A DNA stretch of 64,000 bases from Mimachlamys varia (taxonomy: Eukaryota; Mollusca; Bivalvia; Pectinida; Pectinidae). Position 1 is the first letter of the stretch. Every line of letters begins with the position of its first letter. Shown here in pieces: positions 23,585-34,029 of this stretch. The notes under the pieces are model-generated. The model worked only from the letters and a program-made list of their open reading frames with translations, had not been told where the DNA came from and searched no databases. The stretch is taken from contig OX392530.1 of assembly GCA_947623455.1 (NCBI GenBank), forward strand, positions 32,519,405 through 32,583,404, read 5' to 3'. The translations under genes and the position numbers were made by a program.

Positions 23585-24415
23585 AGACAAGAGATCGGCC
23601 CACATCGATGATTTTCACTTGTTCTTAAAAAAATGTTTCGTTCGTTCATCCGTGTATTTGATCCTAGTTTAATATATGGAATTTGAAATGTTCTATTAAA
23701 AACAGTTGAAAAAGTAATCTTGTGCACTGTCATAGTCAAATACAATACGGCTGCCTGTCGACCATATTTTTTTGCGTATCAGCTCAACAGCTGAATAATG
23801 CACATCTAGGGACCAAGTGGAACCGGCATATGCAATGTGAGATAGATCCATCAAATATTTCTCATTCTCACAAACTCTTACTGGCAAAATCCCAAATGGC
23901 TACCTGTCGACCATATTGTATTTCGTATCAGCTCAAAAACTGTTCATTACAAAACCAGCGACCAAGGGGAACCGGCATATGGAATTCAAGAATGATCCAA
24001 CTAGCACTTCTCATAAAACAGCGATCACCAACTATTATTGTCAAAATCCAAGATTGCCGCCTGTCGGCCATGTTGTTTTGCGGATTAGCTCAAAAACTAA
24101 ATAATGCACTTGAAACCAAGAGGATCCACCCCGTACATCTCATTAAATAACGATCACAAATAATCACTGTAGATATCCAAGATGGCCGCCTGTCGGCCAT
24201 GTTTGTTTTAGGATCAACTCAAAAACTGGAAAAAAAATCTCAACTGGGGACCAAAGGGAACCTGTATATGACGTTTCAGAAAACTCCATCCAGTACTTTG
24301 CAAGAAATTAGCGAGCACAAGAATTGTTTCAGGACGGACGGACACTTACGATCCACGGATCACGGATGAAGGGCGATTTGAATAGCCCACCATCATCGGA
24401 TGGTGCGCTTAAAAC
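23585..24415. repeat. Dispersed repeat with four internal GATGGCCGCCTGTCGGCCAT modules
   Basis: A module of the form (ATGGC)CGCCTGTCGGCCATGTT followed by GGATCAGCTCAAAAACTG and GGGACCAAGNGGAACC occurs at about 23745, 23895, 24050 and 24185, spaced roughly 130-157 bp. It ends with GGACGGACGGACAC, a CACGGATCACGGATGAAGGG segment and the small palindrome CACCATCATCGGATGGTG. ACAAGAGATCGGCCC at 23588 may mark the start. A 142-codon frame (23722-24150) crosses three modules and is a by-product, not a gene. The family resembles repeats known from bivalve genomes; its class is unknown. Confidence 0.6.
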
Positions 24416-25044
24416 TTCAAAACATATGTGAAAATCCATCAACTTTCAGATTTCACATATTAATACCTTGTTTATTTAGTTTGACTGCATGAATACTTAA
24501 AAATCTTAAATAACGACACAGTTTATTACAGGCACTCTAATCATGTCGGAGGAGGATCGTTCCATAGCGCATGACAAACCTTTCGGTTTGCATCTATCTA
24601 CACTAATAATCATGCTTAGAACAACCACTTGGATATCAAACTAATTGTTTCTTATTTCTAGCCAATATAAGCGATCATTTTTCAGATTATAGTGCTTTCG
24701 TTAATCTAATTATATCGTTTTATTGTTCTTGTTTTTGTTGTTGTTGACTCCACAACCATGGTTTCTGCTAAAGCTTATGCAATCAGATCTCTGTCTGGAC
24801 AAATCCGGATAAAAAGTCATGTGGGCGATGTTTCATGTGTCTATTGTACCAAATGACATTCTGAAAAACGAAAACCTTTGCTGACGCAGACGTCCGTCTT
24901 ATTATTCGCTGTTGTATTTATTATCATTAGAAATACATTGCATGTATATATAAAGATATCGTTTAATTAAAAAACAAAACCGTCTAAAATTAGATAATTT
25001 ATTGCTCAACACAAGTTTTATTACTTTGGTTCCATTTTATTGCG

Positions 25045-25130
25045 GTTTGATATCGTTTTGTCCCTAGTTTAATCGATTTTGAGTTCAGATTATGGTTTTG
25101 TTGACGCTTAGGTATTCGATGAGTCTTTTT
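25045..25130 (+). mobile_element. RT-element extreme 3' end, copy 10
   Basis: TAGTTTAATCGATTTTGAGT, TCAGATTATGGTTTTGTTGA and CGCTTAGGTATTCG are the reverse complement of the tail seen at 22430-22490. Only the last ~85 bp is present, as expected from severe 5' truncation during retrotransposition. Confidence 0.7.
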
Positions 25131-25215
25131 ATACATCTGTATTGACAGAAATTACATGTACTTGCACATATTGCTCGCACCGCAGTATGACATTAACACA
25201 GAAAGATAGGTTTGT

Positions 25216-25240
25216 TATGGTTATGGTTATGGTTGTTAAA
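25216..25240 (+). repeat. (GGTTAT)n short microsatellite
   Basis: About four units of GGTTAT in a row. It is not the animal telomere repeat TTAGGG and is too short to be telomeric. Confidence 0.8.
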
Positions 25241-26342
25241 TATGGAGTTTATTTCACTGGAGTGAATTTTGTTTTAAAGTTACAAAAAACAAGAGCTTAA
25301 GCAAGTGTCTTTTTAAATTTTAAACATTTATTAAAGAGAGTGAATTAAATTTCATATGCAATAACCACGATTCGTGGGACCTGTTTCTTCCAAAATTATA
25401 ATAAACGCAATGGTAGTGTTGTTTTTCTGGAGTGCACAGGGTGTAGTGGTAGAAATACATGTATATAATTTCCAACATACATCATATGATATCGGTTAGA
25501 CTTATTGACGTCTTCAGCGAACTTTACATGAACATGTTAATTTCTTTCTGCATTCTTTTAAAGATTATTTTACAGTGAATCATTAAATGACAATATAGGT
25601 TTGGCCGATCCTTTAGACAAATGATCCAATATACCGGTACCGATAGTTTTCTTTGAAAAATGATCAATTCGAAAAAAAGTTAGGAGGATTGTCCACCTAA
25701 ATTCAAACTTAATCATTTTTGTTCATCTTTAAGGACGCTCACCCCTACGTAATACACACGTTTTGATTCCCGTTTTGTGTTGATGTAGCTTCCTATTTGG
25801 GTACCCAGAAAAACGGGGTATTAAATTCGTGCTACACAGTGAGCGCTCTTTTGCACAGAAAGGACAGAAAACTATGTCACGATGTTCGCAATGGCGAGAT
25901 GAGAGGGGACAGTTCATTTACTCAACTCAAGATTACGAGAAATCAAAGTATTGCACGACCACTCCTATTGCAAACCAACGACAAAAATAAACGTACACGA
26001 TCGAAACATGGTCGGAGACTGACAGCGACGACAAGAGTTTAGAAACAGAATCGGAAGATAGGCCTAGTACCGGCACAACTGGCCATGGTTTCTCAAACTG
26101 GTAAGAGGGTCGCCGAGTGGTAGAATTATCAGTAGTTGGCAGAACGTTTACACAAGCTAGGGCTGTGCCTGATGTTAATCTATATGTACTGTTATGCTCT
26201 TAAATATATAACAAAGAATGGTACTTGTTATGTTCTTAAATGTTTTAAGCGTGTATACAAGTATACGTGTTATGTTGGAATACTACCCACTACAAAATTG
26301 ATTTCTTACTTTATTGTATGTTTGTGATTTTCAGGAACATTC

Positions 26343-26535
26343 ACTTGATCACATCCAAGTAAGCATCAATCCTCAAAATGAGAACCGAATCATCATTGTC
26401 AATCACAACAAGCAATCACAATAATAAGCAAACTCAAAAACGTCCATCTTCATATCACACAAAGATACAAAATATTTAACGATGAGATCAAGTTGGCGAC
26501 CATCAACCTTTATCCCTCGAATCTCTCGATGAGCT
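26343..26535 (-). mobile_element. RT-element internal fragment, copy 11
   Basis: GATCACATCCAAGTAAGCAT, CAATCCTCAAAATGAGAACC, AAAAACGTCCATCTTCATAT and GATGAGATCAAGTTGGCGAC are collinear with copy 9 and close in sequence. Both the tail and the upstream coding part are missing, so the fragment was cut at both ends. Confidence 0.75.
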
Positions 26536-27710
26536 ATTCATCGTAAATTCGTCTTCCGTTACATTGATGTATTTCGACAATAAGGCAATGCAGGTTATCT
26601 TCAATCCAATACAAAAACAACATCAATATGGACTTCAAAAGTCCTTTAAAAACACTGTCTATTCGGATGAGCTCGTGTTAGATGTCTAAGGTTTATGACG
26701 TTTCAAACATTAGCATATTGATCGTCGTTAATTCCACTTCCAATGTCCAATTTCTAGTAAAGAACATTATCATTTATTAGTAAACATATATTTTGGGGAA
26801 AACAGGTAAAATGAACAATGCTTTATAACCAAAAAGTTGAGAATTTTGTTCTTAATTTAAACAGAAATAATCAAAAATACAAAGCAATCGGACTTTTCTT
26901 TTGTCAAGCAAATAATGCTACATATTGTTTTGGTTTTTTTTTTGTTACAAAAGAAAATTGTTTTCGGAAGCTCGCAAGATATATTTTAAATAATGTTTGC
27001 ACTCAAATCAAACAAGCATATGTCACGCAAATTGTTGATATCGCATTACAACTTGCCACAACATATCACTTCTCCGTGTCCAAATGCTAACTTTATGTAA
27101 TTCAATCGAAATAAAAATAGAAATAATATATTCGCAGAGACGCCACAACTGCTTTTGAAGTTGGCCGCTAAATCCGGTTTACCACCATATGGGTTGCAAT
27201 TTACAAATGATTGTCAAAAAACTATGGAAAAGCATTGTTGTACTGAGACGTAGTGCTGACGTAAAAAGACATACACTTATTTTCAGTTATTATTTAAATA
27301 TGCGCAAGTTGCTGTTAGCCTCAAAATATCAAAAGCAGTTGATACGACGTCGGGTTTTATCGTTTAATCCAGTTTATTGGTGTTTCGTGATACATAGAGC
27401 TACAAGGCAGCTGTTTTCAACAATTATATTTGATTAAACCTCGGGTTTTATGTGATGACTGCACTGTGACATTCATACAGATAGATTGGTTTTGGTTGTC
27501 AATAGTCTAATATTTACCGTATTTACCTTATATCAGCAGAATTAAGGTTCCTCAAAAAGATGTTTACCTGGCATTCAATTAGTAGATATGTTTTCGTTTT
27601 TCTATGAGGATGGTATCATGCAATTACTGTTGCTCTTCAAAATTGTAAGCAAGAACTAAAAGTGGATATGATATGCCTTTTACCACTGTTTGAGTCAGGC
27701 ACTTACACTA

Positions 27711-28632
27711 CAGTTGTGGTATCGCACAACGCACCAAAAACTGCGTGCGTTCATCGTGCATACATCGTGCACACATCGTTCGCCCATGGTGCGCACAACT
27801 GGGCGATCTAAAGATCGTGCGTTTATGTGTGCGATAGAATCGCACACACGCACCATTTGGTACAATTGGTCGATACATATTGCGGAATGAAAAACATATG
27901 GAACCCTCTTGTCCAAAAACTATTTAAATTCGCATCATATTTATTGGGATTATGTCAATTTAACAATATACAGTAAACAGTATTACAGTGACCATGAGAC
28001 AGCCAAGTGCGGGTTTAGCTAACAGGTAACAGAAAAGGTAAATAACATGCCAGAGTTTTACCTGTCCCGTGTGCGGCGATCCGCTCCGACAGCCATTACC
28101 GAGCGACCGTTATGAAAACAAACTGGACTCTTATAATTAGTTATTTGAAAACCCCCTCCCCAACAATTTACCTGTGTTTTCACACCTAGGCGAGTGTTGT
28201 AAGGGCCCCGGGCCAGAGACATCTACATATATTGTCCATGTACAGATGCAGTGTATAACTTGGTAAAAACTGGCAATATTTACTTGAATGAAAACTTGTC
28301 AATATGTGTTGAAAGTTTACATGTGTCTATTTGGTTTGTTTAAAAAACTACAGAAACACTATTACAAATTTTATGAAATATATAGATAGAACTATAAATA
28401 GTTACAATATAGAAATATGTTTAAAACATCTAGCGCGAAACCGTATATATTGTTTAACAATTTCTAAATTTATATCAACCACGATTGTCATCGCACAATG
28501 TTAGTTTATCGTGCGCCCACATGTGCGTTAGAAATTATCGCCCAGGATCGCATCGTTCGCACATCGTGCATACACCGTTCGCCCATCGTGCGCCCACCGC
28601 ACATCGTGTAACGTTGTGCGATCCCACAACTG
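27711..28632. mobile_element. 922-bp Tc1/mariner-like TIR element flanked by TA
   Basis: CAGTTGTGGTATCGCACAAC at 27711 is inverted as GTTGTGCGATCCCACAACTG ending at 28632, one mismatch in 20. TA lies on both sides (27709-27710 and 28633-28634). A CAGT terminus with a TA duplication is the Tc1/mariner pattern. Both ends carry dense CATCGTGC / TCGTTCGCCCAT / GTGCGC subterminal motifs over about 150 bp, and the middle is plain AT-rich DNA. No transposase frame or DDE motif is visible, so it is non-autonomous. Confidence 0.75.
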
Positions 28633-28699
28633 TATCTACGATTACCATCATAATGGTTGCTTTTTAAAGGGGAATTTCGGTGTTTATAATAAGTACGTA

Positions 28700-29012
28700 T
28701 ATGTATAAACTTCGAGTATGTTATCAAATTTAAAAGGTGCAGCATAAATTTTAGTCCCCGAAGTTTGCTGGAGCCACTATAGCCCCAGTTATCTCTTTTA
28801 TGTAGTGGCACAGTAAATAATATACACATGTTCGTAGTACACGATCTGAAATTATATAGAACTTATTGAATTTATATTCAATAGTTATAAACTAAAGAAG
28901 TTTTACGCACCTGACCCTTCTGCTTCTACATAAATTTAGTAAATTTTGATTCCAACCTTTTGGGCACTGGCATCACTGAAGAGTCCTAGGAGGATGCTCC
29001 TCAAACGTCCTT
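28700..29012 (+). repeat. Fragments of dispersed repeat family 2
   Basis: ATCAAATTTAAAAGGTGCAG at about 28720-28745 and CATCACTGAAGAGTCCTAGG at about 28970-28992 each match parts of family 2 (compare 6685-6800). They appear in an order different from the other copies, with unrelated sequence between them. They may be two separate fragments. Confidence 0.4.
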
Positions 29013-29299
29013 TTTAAAGGTGAGGGTCGACTCTGCATCTACCAATGGAAGAGCACATCCGATTTAGAAATCTGGGAAACGCTCTTGCCCTTATGATTTA
29101 TGTTTAAGCGCAATATCTTATTAATAGTACATACCAATTGTCTCAGTCTTATTGTCTATAGCGATTTTTGTATTCGTTCCTATGGATACGGAAGCTTAAA
29201 CTGGAAGACTTTGTATGTCACCGCTGTGAACTGCCATTTAGTGCCGTAGGCACTGCTATAATGACACGCTGACTCGTGCGTGGTAGAAGGTTAACGTTG

Positions 29300-29706
29300 G
29301 TTTGTTTTGTTTTTATTAATTTTACGTCCTATTAACAGCAAGGACCATTTAAGGACGGCATCCCGGTGTATGCGATGTGGATGCGTGTTTATTTGGATGA
29401 TCGGTGTGTTTGTGTAAGACACCTTGCGATGGTCCGGATCCGATTTAAAGTGCTACCGATCTGAATGTTTCAAGTTTTACAGTATACTAATGTTGAGCAA
29501 CAAGTAGAGAACGGTTACTACCATTGTCAGAGACTGTAGTACATCTCAGCCTGGGGACAGAACACACAGAGAACGAAAGTTCACCTGAAGGCCAAAAGAG
29601 AGGTAGTGTTACGTGAAACATTAGGAATAAGAAAGGTGTTTAATAAGAATTGAAAATATGATAAACTAATTTAGTCGCCTCTTACGATGCAATGGGACAA
29701 CAGTTA
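29300..29706. repeat. Dispersed bivalve-type repeat (ACGTCCTATTAACAGC family)
   Basis: It begins with a T-rich stretch and TTTTACGTCCTATTAACAGC, continues AGGACCATTTAAGGACGGCA and TCCCGGTGTATGCGATGTGG, and ends with AGTCGCCTCTTACGATGCAA then TGGGACAACAG. From memory, this start-and-end pair marks an abundant noncoding repeat of bivalve genomes. No frame and no TIRs are seen; it may be a SINE or a degenerate retroelement. Confidence 0.55.
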
Positions 29707-29894
29707 CAATTAACGTTGGATAACTGGAGTTTTAGTGGACGTCGTTGGACAGATAATGCCGGCCAATCGTGTGTCGAGGGTAACGAGTCGGACTTAGTAG
29801 AGCCTGACAATAGGGCGAGATAGAAACATGCCTGTCTCTACGCTTAAGGAATTAACGGAATTAATATAAGCTTTAAGCTTGTTTTCCGATCCCA

Positions 29895-30035
29895 GATTTT
29901 AACATGTATGACGTAACACACACATATGCTGCATCTTTTAGATTAAGTAATAGATACAGTATGCCGAACAAATTAACTAAACTGCACCATACAGCTGTTT
30001 CGTCCTCCTAGGACTCTTCAGTGTATATTTGAATG
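29895..30035 (-). repeat. Dispersed repeat family 2, longest copy
   Basis: Plus reading: ATGACGTAACACACACATAT, GCTGCATCTTTTAGATTAAG, ATACAGTATGCCGAACAAAT, TAACTAAACTGCACCATACA, GCTGTTTCGTCCTCCTAGGA and CTCTTCAGTG. It is the reverse complement of the module order at 6685-6800 and the cleanest copy in the window. Noncoding, class unknown. Confidence 0.55.
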
Positions 30036-31074
30036 AGTAATGAATAAAAATATCGTTTAACTAAGTCTTGTATCTAATAAACAGTTAACATAATAAGTAT
30101 ACCCTTTCTTGACACAGTGATCACGCGTCGTGTCGACTTCGTTTAGGGAAAGAGACAGGAGGATTCCAATTAGGTAAACGTTCTGAACGTCGGACCAGAT
30201 ACGACACAAATGAGTCCAAATAAGAACATATTTTTTTATCAAAATGTAATACCAGGTCTTGACATCAAGCTACGCTTTAACATGAATCGTGTCTTTAATA
30301 CCATTACTGTCTGCCTTAAGCTGACTATTAATGAACGCTACGCGGCTGAACCGTGCAAATCAATTAACGACCGGGGTTATTTCTATCATTGGATTGATGG
30401 CCGATAAGACACACTTTGAAGAAGATGACTTGCAGTTTGGTTGCGGTCGGCCTCACAATTGTGACCACCTTAATCACAGTGGACTGACCTTGTGAAGGCA
30501 TGTAGGATACTTACCCTTGCCTTTGTCGGATTAGGTTGTCTTGTCATACTCTCCCGCTATGGAATGACAAAAAGTCCTCAGGGCAAATAATTTTGCTCTA
30601 TCACCGATCAAATATAGATTTGTTTTCAGGTTGATGCGAATAATTTGGTTTTGACAATGTTGTTTTACATGAATATTCAGTGAACTCAGTATTATAATGT
30701 ATATAAAAAATCAAACTAAATGTATGTCTTATAAACGGTAGAATTTGTTAAGATGCCTTAAGTAATGCGGACAGCTAATATGCTAACGAGGAACATCCAA
30801 TACAGTTATATCATGTAGTGTGTGTCTGTCAAAAGTTACAATGTAAATATACATATCAATGATGCCAAGCGCAATACATCCGCTAAAGGGGATATCTGAA
30901 TTCTTTATTATCCAAAATCATTCACGTGGTTTTTGTTGATTTGCTTCGTCGGGTATCATTAACGCTACACATCTCTTTGATTCAATGCTATTAACAGTTA
31001 TTGCTAATTCGGAGTTACGTTTTTGCGTTTTACTTAGGGACCATTATTTATGTACTGGGTAAAGACGTACTTAA
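30036..31074. other. No gene seen
   Basis: Frames up to 65 codons, unrecognised. It borders the 48-bp minisatellite. Confidence 0.45.
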
Positions 31075-32290
31075 GGTTTGTGCCAAGGTGACCATTGGCA
31101 TACTGTGGTAACTTCTTATTGTAAAAGAAATATGACCATTATTGGCATACTGTGGTAACTTCTTATTGTAAAAGAAATATGACCATTATTGGCATACTGT
31201 GGTAACTACTTAATGTAAAAGAAAGTTGATCATTATTTGCATACTGTGGTAACTACTTATTGTAAAATAAGGTCGCAATTATTGTAATACTACAGGTTAC
31301 TATTTCGTGTTAAAGTAAAGTATCATTATTCCATTACTACAGGTAACGACCGGTACTTAGTGTGAAAGTAAGATATCATTTTTGCATTACTACATGTAAC
31401 TACGTATTATAAAAGTAAGGTGACCATTGTTGTCTTACGGTGGTAATTACTTATTGTAAAAGTAAGGTTACTGTTGTTGCCTAACTGTGGTAACTACATA
31501 GTGTAAACGTAAAGTGACCATAATTGTATTACTTCAGGTAACTTCTTATTGTAAAAGTAAGATGACCAATGTTGCCTTACTGTGGTAATTACTTATTGTA
31601 AAAGTAAGGTGCCATTGTTGCCTTAATGTGGTAATCACTTAGCGTAAAGTAAGGTGATTTTTTTGGTATTCCTACAGGTACTTATTAAGCGTAAAAGTAA
31701 GGTGACTTTTTTGTATTCCTACAGGTAACTATTTCGTGTAAAGCTAAGGTGACTATTATTGTATTTCTACAGGTAACCATTTAGTGTAAAAGTAAGGTGA
31801 CTATTATTGTATTCGTACAGGTAACTATTTCGTGTAAAAGCAAGGTGACTATTATTGTATTCCTACAGGTAACTATTTCGTGTAAAAGCAAGGTGACTAT
31901 TATTGTATTCCTACAGGTAACTATTTCGTGTAAAGGTAAGGTGACTATTATTGTATTCCTACAGGTAACTATTTCGTGTAAAAGTAAGGTGACTATTATT
32001 GTATTCCTACAGGTAACTATTTCGTGTAAAAGCAAGGTGACTATTATTGTATTCGTACAGGTAACTATTTCGTGCAAAAGCAAGGTGACTATTATTGTAT
32101 TCGTACAGGTAACTATTTCGTGTAAACGCAAGGTGACTATTATTGTATTCGTACAGGTAACTATTTCGTGTAAAAGTAAGGTGACTATTATTGTATTCGT
32201 ACAGGTAACTATTTCGTGTAAAAGCAAGTTGACTATTATTGTATGACTACAAGTAACTACTTAGCGTAAAAGTTATGTGACCATTATTGT
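31075..32290 (+). repeat. Minisatellite, 47-48-bp unit, about 25 copies
   Basis: The core from about 31730 has a 48-bp unit containing GGTGACTATTATTGTATTC and ACAGGTAACTATTTCGTGTA. The left part (31075-31260) uses a 47-bp variant with GACCATTATTGGCATACTG, and the middle is more diverged. Because 48 is a multiple of three and the unit lacks stops in one frame on each strand, frames of about 150 codons with a 16-residue period stay open on both strands (31781-32246). They are not genes. Confidence 0.9.
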
Positions 32291-34029
32291 CATACAACAT
32301 GTTTTGTTTCGTTCGATCTGAACCAGCGTTTAGCGAAACTTGATCCGTGCTCTATCTCCTCTAGGTGCTGTATTTGTGGGTGGTAATTTATGGCGATGTC
32401 AGGGATAGTTCTCAATTTAACTGTCAAAGTAGTTTTATCTGCGTAATAACCGCACCGTATAATGACACGTCTTAATTATTTTTACTGAGGTGGGAAGATG
32501 TCGCCACGTTATTACTGCCGATATTTACAATGCATGTGGTATTTATGGAAAGTATGTCAACACATGCCATGTTTGACAGAACAAGTGCACGAGACTTGTG
32601 TGACCTTCCATTTTTTGACAGGCAATAATAGCGGGGGAGGGGTTGTTCATCTTACCCGATTAGTACAGCATACACACATTAAAAATAAATTACTTGATAA
32701 ATATTTTGGAAAATGAGTATTCTGTAACATATTTTAATTTGCATAAATAGAGGTTGTCTCCCTTCGTATAATCAATTCACCTCCGCCTGCCTGTTGGGTA
32801 GTCGGTATATCATCCTTGCTCCTTTAGCAGCTACTTGCCGCGATTCTGTCTGCACCACACTGACGTATACGCACTTGACGTGGACAATAGTACGCTCAAG
32901 TGCCCGTGGATTGCACGTCCTTGACATGATATTCTCCACTTCAATATGCGGTGTATAACCACCAAGGAGTATTTATATGCCAATACTTACGGCTTGGGTT
33001 TAATCCTTATCATAAAACCTCAATAAACAACACTTCTATAATCATGTTACTCATGTTTGACCAGATATACTACTTGCATTGTTTGTTTATTTATAAAAGT
33101 GTCATATAAGACGATCAGTATAAGTTGATAACTGTGTATGATATACATAGACAATTAAGACTGATAAAGGCCATTTTATGCAGATAAGAAAACGTGAAAT
33201 AAATTGGTCAGAGCCACTCGACCGTCCAATGTTTACGGACCCCTACAACGAGCAACCTAAATCACTAACAAAGATCCTCAAGATATATTTGGCTGTTTCA
33301 GAAAAAAATCCTCTTATGAATTTTGATAGGGAGACTTTGGGTGGGTATCAGTGTGTTTTGGGCAGCGATGCAGAAACAGGTGTTTGTAAACAATGGCGAA
33401 AGAGCAAGGTGTTTGAAGATCGACAAGGACTGCTATGACAAGTGGGGCCCGACGGATCCTCCAATTATTTGGGGTTAATCACGTGACAGCGATCTATCTG
33501 CCTGGATGGACAATGGTTTTACATACCAACCTTATACGTCAAGGTCGCACGCTCACCTCGCCTCAGACTCGGGGCCTTTTGTTGGCAGACTTCTCGCTTA
33601 GTTTGTTCCCTCTCTCTTGCCACCACAGTAGATTTCCACGTTCTATACCCGGCTTCGTCATGCATAAAATGTAGATTTTATAGTTAGACCATATATGTGG
33701 TCGCGCTTTACTACGAAGGGAAGAAACGCAAGTGCGACTCAAACAGAAGGGTGAAGTTAAGTGCTAAAAAACAGGAGTTGGTTGCGACTGGATCAAGGCA
33801 GCTTCAAATAAAAATAAGTTCATTATACTGTATATGGATATGGTGGCTTTTTGTAAAGCATGTGTCTACGTCCCTATCAATGAAACGATATCATTAATGT
33901 TTTAACCAAGCTTAGTTAAACAGTTAAGGCTAATGTGTCTGCACTAAAACGAAGTCTTTAGCCGAGGTATGTTTTAAAACCTATTGAAGTATTCATAGTT
34001 GCGTTGGTCCGACATGTAGTTTCCTAGAT
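32291..34029. other. No confident gene; one 86-codon frame
   Basis: The plus frame 33178-33438 is unbroken and has mixed composition (S-E-K-N-P-L-M-N-F-D-R-E-T-L-G-G-Y) but no recognisable domain, and it overlaps no repeat. It could be an exon fragment or chance. Confidence 0.3.

Larger units (their letters stand above)
24416..27708. other. No gene seen outside listed repeats
   Basis: Short frames only. Those at 25729-26042 overlap on both strands in a GC-richer patch, with no recognisable domain. Confidence 0.4.

Noticed and set aside
23722..24150. 142-codon plus frame
   Set aside because: It runs across three modules of a dispersed noncoding repeat and has no domain.
25216..25240. Telomere-like GGTTAT repeats
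   Set aside because: Too short and not TTAGGG.
26105..26135. tRNA-like words GGTCGCCGAGTGGTAGAAT
   Set aside because: Resembles a tRNA D-arm, but no B box or cloverleaf pairing follows.
31781..32246. Two overlapping ~149-codon frames on opposite strands
   Set aside because: They are generated by a 48-bp tandem repeat without stops; no start context or domain.
33178..33438. 86-codon plus frame as a gene
   Set aside because: No homology recognised, no splice or promoter signals; kept only as a remark.
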